Under the pieces are notes generated by a model that was not told where the DNA came from, made no database searches, and saw only the letters and a list, made by a program, of their open reading frames with translations. A stretch of 51,882 bases of DNA from Spirochaetota bacterium (lineage in GTDB: Bacteria; Spirochaetota; B62-G9; DRHN01): contig JAFGTF010000076.1 in the NCBI GenBank assembly GCA_016934265.1, positions 1 through 51,882 of the forward strand, given 5' to 3'. Both the position numbers and the translations under genes were made by a program. Shown here in pieces: positions 44,124 to 51,507 of the stretch (its first letter is position 1; each line of letters opens with the position of its first letter).

Positions 44124-45080
44124 TTACGCTACAGCGTCTTCGGTGCTGAGGATCATACCGTCCTTCTTCACCGGAATATCGTAGAAGTACAGCTGGGGCT
44201 TGCCGAAAGGATCCTTCCCCGTCCAGAGCACGTTCGGCTTGTTGGCTGCCGCTATGTTGAGCTGGGTCTTGATCTTCTTGTTGCAGTAAGCGACCACGCC
44301 CTTTGTGGTGGGAAGGTTCTCGTAAGCCTCGATGAGCAGATCGATATCGAGCGTATTCTCTGCGCCGGTAGTCTTGATATTGCACACGCGCTGCACGTAT
44401 CGGTCGTCTCTGACAACGGTACCGAAATTGAAAACGAACTGCGTTACCCACTTGAAAAGCTGCTTTCCAGTGGCGGAATCTCTGATGAGAATCAAACCTT
44501 TGTCATTTCTCTTGATCCCGAGGTTCTTCGCGTTCTTCGGGTACACCAGGAAAACACCCCTTTTGTTATGTCCTATGAACCAGAAGGAACTCAGATCTTC
44601 TCCGGTTCCGCCGCAGTTCAGGACGTTTTCGGCGAGCGCAGCGTACCGCGTCGCAAGTCCGTCGACCGCTCTGATATCGACAGCGTGGCTGCCGTACCAG
44701 AAGTCTGTACCGATCCGCTGCTTCATACCCTCCAGATGCCCCTCGTCCTCGTCGTACCTGTACTGTCGCATATCACTTGCGAGCTCAACCTCGTACTCGT
44801 CGATGTTCACATGATCCTCGATCCGGGACATATGTTCGGTCATTGGTTTGGTGACCATCCTGGTGGGGGTGATTCCTTCGTTCAGTCCGCGTCGGGATGC
44901 TATGGGAAGAATCGCTGTCTTCGTGTGATGATGGCTGGTTTGATCGTTCGCCTCGGTGAATACCGCATCACCGATTATCGGAACATCCTCGACGAGGGTG
45001 TTCACGACACCGATGTATTCTTTCCCACAGTGACGATTTGCAAGCTCAACGAGACCGCCATAGGCGCTTTGTGTTGCCAT
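44124..45080 (-). CDS. Major capsid protein, probably HK97-fold
   Basis: A 318-residue protein between the scaffold and cement genes. The chain starts MATQSAYGGLVELANRH, with a long middle strand-rich part and a C-terminal domain ending KKDGMILSTEDAVA. Size, location and neighbours (scaffold upstream, Bbp16-like downstream) fit the Bbp17-type coat. The ATG follows GGGGGACAACC, and the gene is set apart by 166 bases from the scaffold, which could hold its own strong promoter. No fold can be proven by eye. Confidence 0.8.
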   Translation of the reverse strand: MATQSAYGGLVELANRHCGKEYIGVVNTLVEDVPIIGDAVFTEANDQTSHHHTKTAILPIASRRGLNEGITPTRMVTKPMTEHMSRIEDHVNIDEYEVELASDMRQYRYDEDEGHLEGMKQRIGTDFWYGSHAVDIRAVDGLATRYAALAENVLNCGGTGEDLSSFWFIGHNKRGVFLVYPKNAKNLGIKRNDKGLILIRDSATGKQLFKWVTQFVFNFGTVVRDDRYVQRVCNIKTTGAENTLDIDLLIEAYENLPTTKGVVAYCNKKIKTQLNIAAANKPNVLWTGKDPFGKPQLYFYDIPVKKDGMILSTEDAVA

Positions 45081-45246
45081 GGTTGTCCCCCGTGAATAGA
45101 ATTAAGTTTCTGTACCTCAATTCCATCCCCGGCACCATACGTACCCAGTCAGGGACCGGTTCCGTTTCCTGTACGGGTCACGGGAGCTCGTCCTGAAGGT
45201 TCTGTCCAATGCCTTTCAGGTATAAGGTTAAAGGTTCAACGAACCC
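45081..45246. promoter_or_regulatory. 166-base gap before major capsid gene
   Basis: This is the widest spacing inside the structural operon. It includes a dyad CCTGAAGG...CCTTTCAGG (about 45191-45219) that may form a stem-loop. A dedicated capsid promoter or processing site is plausible, but no clear -35/-10 pair could be named. Confidence 0.3.
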
Positions 45247-46080
45247 TTATTTTTTCTTCAAGTGCTTCATGCTCGGGTACAGCCTGTCGAGCATGTCCTC
45301 ATCGGCCCCGGACGGCTCTCCATCGGCCGGCAGTTTCCCGGTGATGTTCTTGCCGATATAGGAGAACGCCCGTATCATCAGCGGGTGGTTTCCGAGCTTC
45401 CGCCCGTCGATCTTCTCGTCGAAGAGCAGGTCCTCGAGCTTTTTCCCGAGTTCTTTGCCGAGTGCCTGTTTGACTCCCCGGAACCCCCTCTTCATGAGCT
45501 CGACGTTCTTGTCGTAGTCTTCGTCCCATTCGTCCTTGAGTTCCGTTTCGGCCTTTTCGAGCTCTCCCTCGTACTCCTTTACCCGTTTATTGTAACTCTC
45601 AACGAAGCCGTCGTTGTACCACGTGAAGAGTTTCCCGGCCTGGGCCTTCGACAGGTGGAGGCTGTGCGCCATCTCATTGAATTTCCCCAGGAACGTCTTG
45701 TCGATTCCGAGTTCCTCGACGATCGCGGGAAGCTGCAACTCGTAGCCCTCCTTCGTCTCGGGGATCCCCATCTTCCCGCGGTACTCCTTGAGCTCCTCAT
45801 CCGTCGGTGAATCACTGAGCAGCTTCACGGATCCCTTTGAGGACTCCTGGAGAGTCAAATATGCCTTCTGCAGTTCCCCAAGGGTTTTCATCCCCTTGAA
45901 GGCCTCGTGCCGTTTGTACTCGTCCGGCGACTGGTCGAGAAATTTCCCCCACTCGTCCCCTTCGCCTTCACCCTCTCCTTCGCCCTCGCCCTCCCCTTCG
46001 CCTTCTCCTTCCGCGAACAGCTGGAGGTCGAACTTGAAATCCTCGTCCTTGTTGGTCAGGTCGCCATCTGTCTCAGACAT
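45247..46080 (-). CDS. Capsid scaffolding protein with Glu-Gly repeat
   Basis: A 277-residue hydrophilic protein. An acidic N-terminus contains a run of nine EG dipeptides (GEGEGEGEGEGEGEGEG, about residues 25-42), coded by a GC-rich hexamer-type microsatellite (45962-46014). A helical body follows (~60-240), with a basic end MKHLKKK. Acidic-helical body plus a basic C-terminus is typical of scaffolds that nucleate coat assembly. It is located directly before the coat gene in transcription. The start is the ATG at 46080, ten bases after GGGAGG; an ATG at 46089 is possible. Confidence 0.75.
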   Translation of the reverse strand: MSETDGDLTNKDEDFKFDLQLFAEGEGEGEGEGEGEGEGEGDEWGKFLDQSPDEYKRHEAFKGMKTLGELQKAYLTLQESSKGSVKLLSDSPTDEELKEYRGKMGIPETKEGYELQLPAIVEELGIDKTFLGKFNEMAHSLHLSKAQAGKLFTWYNDGFVESYNKRVKEYEGELEKAETELKDEWDEDYDKNVELMKRGFRGVKQALGKELGKKLEDLLFDEKIDGRKLGNHPLMIRAFSYIGKNITGKLPADGEPSGADEDMLDRLYPSMKHLKKK

Positions 46081-46131
46081 AGCTTCCATCCCTCCCACAT
46101 TAGATTTATCAAAACGGGTACCGAGCCCGCT

Positions 46132-46326
46132 CTAATACTTGATCTTGGTGAAGAAACAGTCCATGATGTACAGGAACCTCTGATCCTCGGTCTGCTTCGT
46201 ACCGCTGTCGAGGGCCCCCTTGTAATACGTGAGGAAACCGCGCTGACTCGCGGTGAGCCTCGCGTCCGCTTCCAGGTCGTCGACAAAGGTCTTGAGTGAA
46301 GCCTTCCTTGCATCGTCGCTTCTCAT
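46132..46326 (-). CDS. Small phage protein, unknown
   Basis: A 64-residue charged, probably helical protein (SLKTFVDDLEADARL). The ATG follows AAGGAGCTGATC. Located between two other small genes and the scaffold. No motif was recognised. Confidence 0.55.
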   Translation of the reverse strand: MRSDDARKASLKTFVDDLEADARLTASQRGFLTYYKGALDSGTKQTEDQRFLYIMDCFFTKIKY

Positions 46327-46328
46327 GA

Positions 46329-46511
46329 TCAGCTCCTTGATAAAAATGTCTTTCGTTCCTTCGGAGGAAGGTCGTAGATACGGCGGATTCCGCCCTCGAT
46401 TGTCCGGTCTTTTTTATAGGATTCCCACTTCCCCTTCTTGTTGCATACGTAGAGCTTCCCCTCCTCCTGTTTCATGGTACCCGGCTCGCATTCTTTGTCT
46501 TCCTTGCCCAT
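46329..46511 (-). CDS. Small phage protein with two cysteines
   Basis: A 60-residue basic protein with Cys8 and Cys23 (CEPGTMKQEEGKLYVC), consistent with a small beta unit. The tail ERKTFLSRS is similar to the tail of the next gene (DRKTFITR). It has a weak GAGG-type ribosome site and is in line with the adjacent small genes. Function unknown. Confidence 0.5.
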   Translation of the reverse strand: MGKEDKECEPGTMKQEEGKLYVCNKKGKWESYKKDRTIEGGIRRIYDLPPKERKTFLSRS

Positions 46512-46515
46512 TGCC

Positions 46516-46698
46516 TCACCTCGTGATAAAGGTTTTTCGATCCTCTTTCGTTTTATAAATCTCGCCGGCGAATGATTCCTCGCCCAGATAACAGAACCGT
46601 TGATTCTCCCCTTCCTTCAGGCCGTGTTCCTTGCTGGGTCCCGATACGGTCCGAACTCTGCCGCCGTTATTTACACAATCCTCAAACGCTTTCGGCAT
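46516..46698 (-). CDS. Small phage protein, related tail to neighbour
   Basis: A 60-residue protein starting MPKAFEDCVNNGGRV, with two cysteines and the ending KEDRKTFITR. The ATG at 46698 follows GGAGGA; longer openings are not supported. It overlaps the Bbp19-like gene by 17 bases. The shared RKTF ending with the next small protein suggests an ancient duplication, but the cores are not clearly alike. Confidence 0.5.
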   Translation of the reverse strand: MPKAFEDCVNNGGRVRTVSGPSKEHGLKEGENQRFCYLGEESFAGEIYKTKEDRKTFITR

Positions 46699-47002
46699 CG
46701 TCTTCCTCCCCCTCCACCTCCTCTTCCTCCTCGGGACCACCCAGAGGCACCCTGTCGAAAAGAGCATCGACGATCATCTGTTCCTTCCCTTTCTCGAAGA
46801 TTCCGCATAACCGAAGAAGATGTTTCGCGTGGTTCTGGAGTGCCACCTTCTCAGGATCGGCTGATATCTCGGAAAAGAATCCCAGGTCACAGAGCTGTAT
46901 GCAGATCATTCTACGCCCTTCGGGAGTGTCGTAGTTGCTCCGGAACAAATGTTGAACCCTCTTGTACTGTCTGTGATCCAGCTTCGGATACGGATTATCC
47001 AC
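46682..47002 (-). CDS. Bbp19-like phage protein
   Basis: A 106-residue protein following portal in the same order as Bbp19 in BPP-1-like phages. It contains TPEGRRMICIQLCDLGFF and ALQNHAKHLLRLCGIF helices, and a Glu/Asp-rich tail. The start is a GTG at 47002, preceded by GGAGGA, which overlaps the portal stop by eight bases. The function is unknown in the family. Confidence 0.6.
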   Translation of the reverse strand: MDNPYPKLDHRQYKRVQHLFRSNYDTPEGRRMICIQLCDLGFFSEISADPEKVALQNHAKHLLRLCGIFEKGKEQMIVDALFDRVPLGGPEEEEEVEGEEDDAESV

Positions 47003-48692
47003 CTACTCCTCCCGAAGCGGCCTGCTGCGCCTGTTCGATGACTGAACCGCTCTCGACCTTCTTCGCCAGTTTCGGGAAGGCGTCGGCGAGCTCCTTCGTG
47101 AGCATGATCTTTCTCTCCTCCTCTGCCCTTTGTGCCTTTGCAGCCCTGATTTTATACACCTCCTCGTCGCCCCTGATCCCCTTCTGCGGCATACCGTAGC
47201 CCTCGAGGATCTCCTCGGTTACAAAATCGAAATCGACCTTGTCCGCAGCCGGCGGATACATACCCATCACCCCATAGAGTGCATTCAGGCTGTGCATTAT
47301 TCCCCTGGACTTGAAAAGCCTTCTCTGCTGCTGGGAGAGCGGTCCTATGTAGTCGATCTGGATCGTGTCCCCGCCGTAATCGTGCAGAACCTCCGGAACC
47401 TCGGGTCCCCGGCCGGCTTCGTACTCTATGCGGAATGTTCTGTTAAGAAGCGGATCCAGTCCCTCCGACTCGAACCTTCCCACGGAAGTGCCGAGCATGA
47501 TAGACTGTTCGCCTTTCAGCTCTACCGCATGGGTTGCGGTCTTTACATCCTTCGCAACCTCATGGAGAGTGAGGAAGTAGTCGACCATCAGGAGCTCACG
47601 CAGCTGATGCCTCTCATCCTGAACGCGGTCCAGGCCCACCGGATACTTGATATCCTTGTGTATGGACTCGATCTTCTCCTCAGCGTATTTCGTGTAGTAG
47701 TTGAACGTATCGGGCGTAACCCGAAGCCTGCCGCGGTGACTTTCAGGAGCATACCAGGCGGGAGACACTGCAAGATGAGACGCCTTGCCGAGATCCTTTC
47801 CCTTCGCATTCAGGGATTTTATCAACCGAAGACCATCGTGAAAAAGACCTCTTCCGTACCACTCGTTGCTGTTCTTGTCGAACCTCCACACGATATCCGG
47901 AAGGTCCGAGTCCCCGCTCACCTCAAGGGGCTCCTCGTCGGGTCCCTTCGATTCGGCTTCGAAGGTTATAAGTTTGAACTTCTTGAACTGCACTCCGTCC
48001 TTTGTGGAATCGTGATTACTGTTCGGAAAGGCGCCGAAAATAAACTCGAACTCGTCGTACATCGTCGAGCTGTTCCTCGCCGCGTTCCGGATCTTATCAC
48101 TGAGCTTCTCTCCCCATGCTTTAAAGGCCGCGGTCGCTGACAGCTTATACTTCCTGTAGGCGGTATCGACGTCACCCTGCCTGTTCTCCGCGATAACGGT
48201 CTCCATCGGGTGCCGTGTCCTGTAGTTGATGCATTGTTTCCCGATGTCGTCCTCTACGGTTATGGTCGACGTTGCGAAATGGATGCAGTCCTTGATATAT
48301 TCATGAATCGCATTATAGAACTTCGTGTTCTCGAAGACCCGGTACAGATACCGCACCCAGTCCTCAAGCCACTGTTGGGCCTCGGGGATATCCCGCAGCT
48401 CCGGATTGGTGAACTTGAGATCGAACCACAGTATGGAGGGAGTTACGATGTTGCCCTGGAACCCGTTTACCAGCTCGTTGGAGTATATGATCGGTGAAAT
48501 GTCGTAGATGTATTTGCCTACGGTCTCCCCCTGCTCGAAGTCGACGTCCATGAGCTCCCTGCGGGGATCGACGTATTTGGCGATCTCCTTCCAGTCACTG
48601 AGGAAGGGATCACGTTTCTTCACCAGAGCGTTGTACCGCAGCCTGTGTCTTTCGCACTCGGTAAGATTCAAATCCGTAGCTACATCCGACAT
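46995..48692 (-). CDS. Portal (head-tail connector) protein
   Basis: A 565-residue protein of the podoviral connector type. Landmarks are the opening RYNALVKKRDPFLSDWKEIAKYV, DISPIIYSNELVNGFQGNI, TPSILWFDLKF and the wing-type helices near the C-terminus, with a Gln-rich end (EQAQQAASGG). Twelve copies form the DNA channel at one vertex. It follows the large terminase directly (three bases) and precedes the scaffold region. The ATG follows GGAGTAAACG. Length is usual for T7/BPP-1-like portals. Confidence 0.85.
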   Translation of the reverse strand: MSDVATDLNLTECERHRLRYNALVKKRDPFLSDWKEIAKYVDPRRELMDVDFEQGETVGKYIYDISPIIYSNELVNGFQGNIVTPSILWFDLKFTNPELRDIPEAQQWLEDWVRYLYRVFENTKFYNAIHEYIKDCIHFATSTITVEDDIGKQCINYRTRHPMETVIAENRQGDVDTAYRKYKLSATAAFKAWGEKLSDKIRNAARNSSTMYDEFEFIFGAFPNSNHDSTKDGVQFKKFKLITFEAESKGPDEEPLEVSGDSDLPDIVWRFDKNSNEWYGRGLFHDGLRLIKSLNAKGKDLGKASHLAVSPAWYAPESHRGRLRVTPDTFNYYTKYAEEKIESIHKDIKYPVGLDRVQDERHQLRELLMVDYFLTLHEVAKDVKTATHAVELKGEQSIMLGTSVGRFESEGLDPLLNRTFRIEYEAGRGPEVPEVLHDYGGDTIQIDYIGPLSQQQRRLFKSRGIMHSLNALYGVMGMYPPAADKVDFDFVTEEILEGYGMPQKGIRGDEEVYKIRAAKAQRAEEERKIMLTKELADAFPKLAKKVESGSVIEQAQQAASGGVGG

Positions 48693-48695
48693 CGT

Positions 48696-50078
48696 TTACT
48701 CCAACGGGTCGTATTCGTTGTTCTTTTCATCAACATCATCCGGTAGTATTTCAAGGCTCACATGCGGTTCGCGTTCCGGTATAGTGAACTCCGACATAGC
48801 CGCGTACCTGGTATCATCGTACGGGTGATCCTCCTGCTTCTTCAAAATGTCCTCCGGATTATCGTCATCCACTATCAGCACAGGCATTATGCGAATCCAG
48901 GCGTTACAGGTATCGAATACCACCATCAGCGGCCGGCCGTCACTTGCCAGGCCCTTCATGTAATCGTGAACCCTGGCACAGCCTGAAACGCGATCGTTGT
49001 TCCCCTTGATCATGTTCCAGCCCGCAGCCGCGAAGTTGTCCGCGATCGACGGGCCCTCGTCGATCTTCGTCCATATGGAGGGGTCGGCAACCATATCCTT
49101 GCACCCCTCCGCCACGCTTATGGCCCAGGACTTTCTCGCAACCTCCCGCGATGCCATCTTGATGCCGACATTGTGTTTTCCCCGTTCACACCCGTACCAT
49201 TCCCGGTACCGGATCATCCGGCCTTCGTGTGTTGTGGCCCACCATCCGATCGAGAAGGGGTGCGCGTAACCCCAGTCGAACGACGCGAAGCGGAACCAGC
49301 TCGGATCCAGCGGAACCGGCGATATCACGTGCAGGTCCCTGCGGAACTCCTCGAACGCCTGGCCGGCGAAGACATCCCAGTCTCCGCTCCGGAACGCGCG
49401 GTAGAGATGAGCCGGCAACGCCTTCAGTCTCTTTTCGTATGCGGGATCCTTCTGCATGAGTATGGGATTGTCGTCCAGGAACGCCGGGATGAACGCACTG
49501 TACATCTCGGTTTCCGGATCCCGATAGAGCTTGTAGGGCTCCTTGTTGTCAATGAACCTGTGCTTCAGCCATACGTGGCCAGGTCTTCCCGGGTTACCCG
49601 ATCCCCTTATACTGACGGGCACACCGTACGGGGACCTGGCGCAACTGAACATGAAAATATAACAGTAGTCCGTCGCCCATTCGCTGAGCTCGTCGAACCC
49701 GATCCAGGTATACTGATGTCCTTGGTAATGCTGGACGTCCTCGTCACGGTCCAGATACCTCATCTTGAGTGTGGATCCGCTCGGGAACTCCCATACCCTG
49801 CTACCCTTCCTCAGTGAGTGACCGTGAAACACGGCCCCGATCTTCGGATATATCTCGTACGCCCTGGCCTGCAGCTCGGCGAACTCGTCGTAACTTCTCC
49901 GGAACAGTATGCCCCGGTGATGCGATCCGTACTTGAGCCCCCTCAGGAAATCGGCCAGGAGGAAGTCGGACTTCCCCCCTCCCTTGGCGCCGCCGTAGAA
50001 CAGCTCGTCCGCAGGACATTCAAGGGCCAACTTCTGTTTCGGCTGCGGAGTCCATACCCTCTCTATCTCCCGTTCCAT
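48696..50078 (-). CDS. Terminase large subunit
   Basis: A 460-residue packaging motor. The Walker A motif is GGAKGGGKS (residues 29-37), the Walker B region is IGFDELSEW with its catalytic Glu, and the RNase H-type nuclease starts with FDWGYAHPFS (Asp as metal ligand). It cuts concatemeric DNA and translocates it into the procapsid through the portal. The start ATG at 50078 lies within the small terminase gene, overlapping it by 59 bases; this is common for terS-terL coupling. Confidence 0.92.
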   Translation of the reverse strand: MEREIERVWTPQPKQKLALECPADELFYGGAKGGGKSDFLLADFLRGLKYGSHHRGILFRRSYDEFAELQARAYEIYPKIGAVFHGHSLRKGSRVWEFPSGSTLKMRYLDRDEDVQHYQGHQYTWIGFDELSEWATDYCYIFMFSCARSPYGVPVSIRGSGNPGRPGHVWLKHRFIDNKEPYKLYRDPETEMYSAFIPAFLDDNPILMQKDPAYEKRLKALPAHLYRAFRSGDWDVFAGQAFEEFRRDLHVISPVPLDPSWFRFASFDWGYAHPFSIGWWATTHEGRMIRYREWYGCERGKHNVGIKMASREVARKSWAISVAEGCKDMVADPSIWTKIDEGPSIADNFAAAGWNMIKGNNDRVSGCARVHDYMKGLASDGRPLMVVFDTCNAWIRIMPVLIVDDDNPEDILKKQEDHPYDDTRYAAMSEFTIPEREPHVSLEILPDDVDEKNNEYDPLE

Positions 50079-50595
50079 GCTCCCTGTTCCAGTCCTCAGG
50101 AGATTTCTTCGAAGGGATCTCGACCACCCCGATCGGTATCGGGCCGCCGTCCTTCCCGGAATGCTCGACGATCCGCTTCTCCAGACCGTGGATCCGGATC
50201 AACGCCTCCCGCATACGCTGCTGCGTCGCATTGTCCTCGAGCTCGAGAGGATTCCCGTTTTCATCCATCGTGACCTTGCCCTGGTACACGATCACCTTCT
50301 TCTGTGTCAGACCCTTGTGGATCTCCTGTACCACACGTGGAAGCCCGAGGCCTGACGACTTGAGAAGGCCTTCGATGTCATCCATCTTCTCGCTTTCAAA
50401 GAGCTCGCACGCTCTCTTCGCCAGCGTGCTCCAGTTCTTCTTCTTCGCCTTCGTAAACGGGAACGCCTTCTTCCAGGCGGCAGTTCGCGTCATCCCCTCG
50501 ATGTATATGTATTTCCATACCTTTTCAGCCCGTTTTAAAGCCGTTTCAGCCTGGTTGTTCTCATTCTTTTTTCCGACTTTTTCCGACTTTTTCAC
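50020..50595 (-). CDS. Terminase small subunit
   Basis: A 191-residue protein with an N-terminal Lys-rich part containing a short duplication (KVGKK, SEKVGKK type, coded by a direct repeat at 50565-50592). A helix-turn-helix-like DNA-recognition section follows (IEGMTRTAAWKKAFPFTKAK, ~33-52), then a helical oligomerisation domain. It probably recognises the packaging site and recruits the large subunit. It overlaps terL. The ribosome site is not obvious. Confidence 0.75.
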   Translation of the reverse strand: MKKSEKVGKKNENNQAETALKRAEKVWKYIYIEGMTRTAAWKKAFPFTKAKKKNWSTLAKRACELFESEKMDDIEGLLKSSGLGLPRVVQEIHKGLTQKKVIVYQGKVTMDENGNPLELEDNATQQRMREALIRIHGLEKRIVEHSGKDGGPIPIGVVEIPSKKSPEDWNREHGTGDREGMDSAAETEVGP

Positions 50596-50625
50596 TCAAA
50601 AACTGTCCCCTTCCGTCAGGACACG

Positions 50626-50680
50626 AAAAAAGGCGAGGACCCGATCGGACGACATATTGTCATTCGATCAGATCCTCGCC
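50626..50680 (-). terminator. Long hairpin with T-run upstream of terminase
   Basis: On the minus strand: a 16-base arm (50665-50680) and a complementary arm (50632-50647) with two mismatches, and a loop with its own near-palindrome GACATATTGTC. Six T residues follow (50631-50626). It would stop transcripts from the upstream genes before terS, or act as an antitermination site between early and late genes. Confidence 0.7.
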
Positions 50681-50706
50681 TCCGTTATTCGGTCAGCGAA
50701 AATCAG

Positions 50707-50892
50707 TTATCTGTTGTTACTCACACTATAATAAACCGGTTTTTTCTTGTCAATGGGTTTTTCCGTAGGATCGTAGATCTTCTGTATCCACTCTACTTTA
50801 TCGTCAACAATATTGAAAACGACCCCGACCTTACCGTGGTTCACCTCGTTTACCTTCTCAATGAGCCATTCAACGATGGTATCGATTTTCAC
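50707..50892 (-). CDS. Short protein, DUF2292-like
   Basis: A 61-residue protein with VEWLIEKVNEVNHGKVGVVFNIVDDKVEWIQK, split here as landmarks EWLIEKV and KVGVVFNIVDDKV. This is the helix-strand-strand pattern of the DUF2292-type small proteins found in anaerobes. The start is a GTG at 50892 with no clear ribosome site, so it may be translationally weak. It lies between the AT-rich gene and the terminator. Confidence 0.4.
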   Translation of the reverse strand: MKIDTIVEWLIEKVNEVNHGKVGVVFNIVDDKVEWIQKIYDPTEKPIDKKKPVYYSVSNNR

Positions 50893-50949
50893 GAAAAGTA
50901 ATATAGTATAAGTTTATATTTTTTTCTATTTCATTCTTACTTAATGGTG

Positions 50950-51399
50950 TTAATATGATTGCCGATCTTGGTTGAGTTTATTATATAATTTTTCGAATTC
51001 AATCCAGTATTCCGGTCCTATTATTTTTCGTAATTTATCAATTAATGGTTTGCATATTTTAAAACAAGTCTTTACGCTTAGCCTCCACTCCTCAAGCATA
51101 TCTTTATCAATAAGTCCAAGCTTTAACATAGCTCCAGAGGTAGTGTATGATGCACATACCGTAGATGCTTTATCACAGTCCTCAGCAGTCCATTTACTAA
51201 ATTTCTTATTTGCAAGAGTTCCCAAGACATATTTCCTTGCCGAACGTACTTCTTCTGATTGTATATATTGGAGTAATGATAGAAAATGCTGTCCCTTCGC
51301 AGAGTTTCGCATAACACACAACTGTCGGTTATATACAATTAAAGTCAGTACAATTGCAATCATAGTCGCTGTTTGAACTATAAGTATTACAACATCCAT
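50950..51399 (-). CDS. DUF4760-like membrane-anchored protein, AT-rich
   Basis: A 149-residue protein with an N-terminal transmembrane helix (residues ~4-23, VILIVQTATMIAIVLTLIVY) and a helical cytosolic part (~30-145) with LQYIQSEEVRSARKYVLG. This is the layout of DUF4760 proteins, which are scattered in prophages and genomic islands. The ATG follows AAAGGAGAAAATAAA. Base composition is clearly richer in A and T than the flanking phage genes, suggesting a recently acquired accessory gene (moron). Function unknown; an anti-phage role is possible but not shown. Confidence 0.6.
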   Translation of the reverse strand: MDVVILIVQTATMIAIVLTLIVYNRQLCVMRNSAKGQHFLSLLQYIQSEEVRSARKYVLGTLANKKFSKWTAEDCDKASTVCASYTTSGAMLKLGLIDKDMLEEWRLSVKTCFKICKPLIDKLRKIIGPEYWIEFEKLYNKLNQDRQSY

Positions 51400-51507
51400 T
51401 TTATTTTCTCCTTTCTATATATAATATTATCTATTTGTTTGCTTTAAAATTACTTAATTGTTTTTTTAATGCAATAATTTTCTGGCACCCTCTATTGAAC
51501 GACCGGA

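Noticed and set aside
43974-45095. 373-codon plus-strand open frame over the capsid gene
   Set aside because: It is antisense to the major capsid gene, with no start signal and mixed composition.
45959-46014. CRISPR-like or minisatellite array at the EG tract
   Set aside because: It is a coding microsatellite with no spacers.
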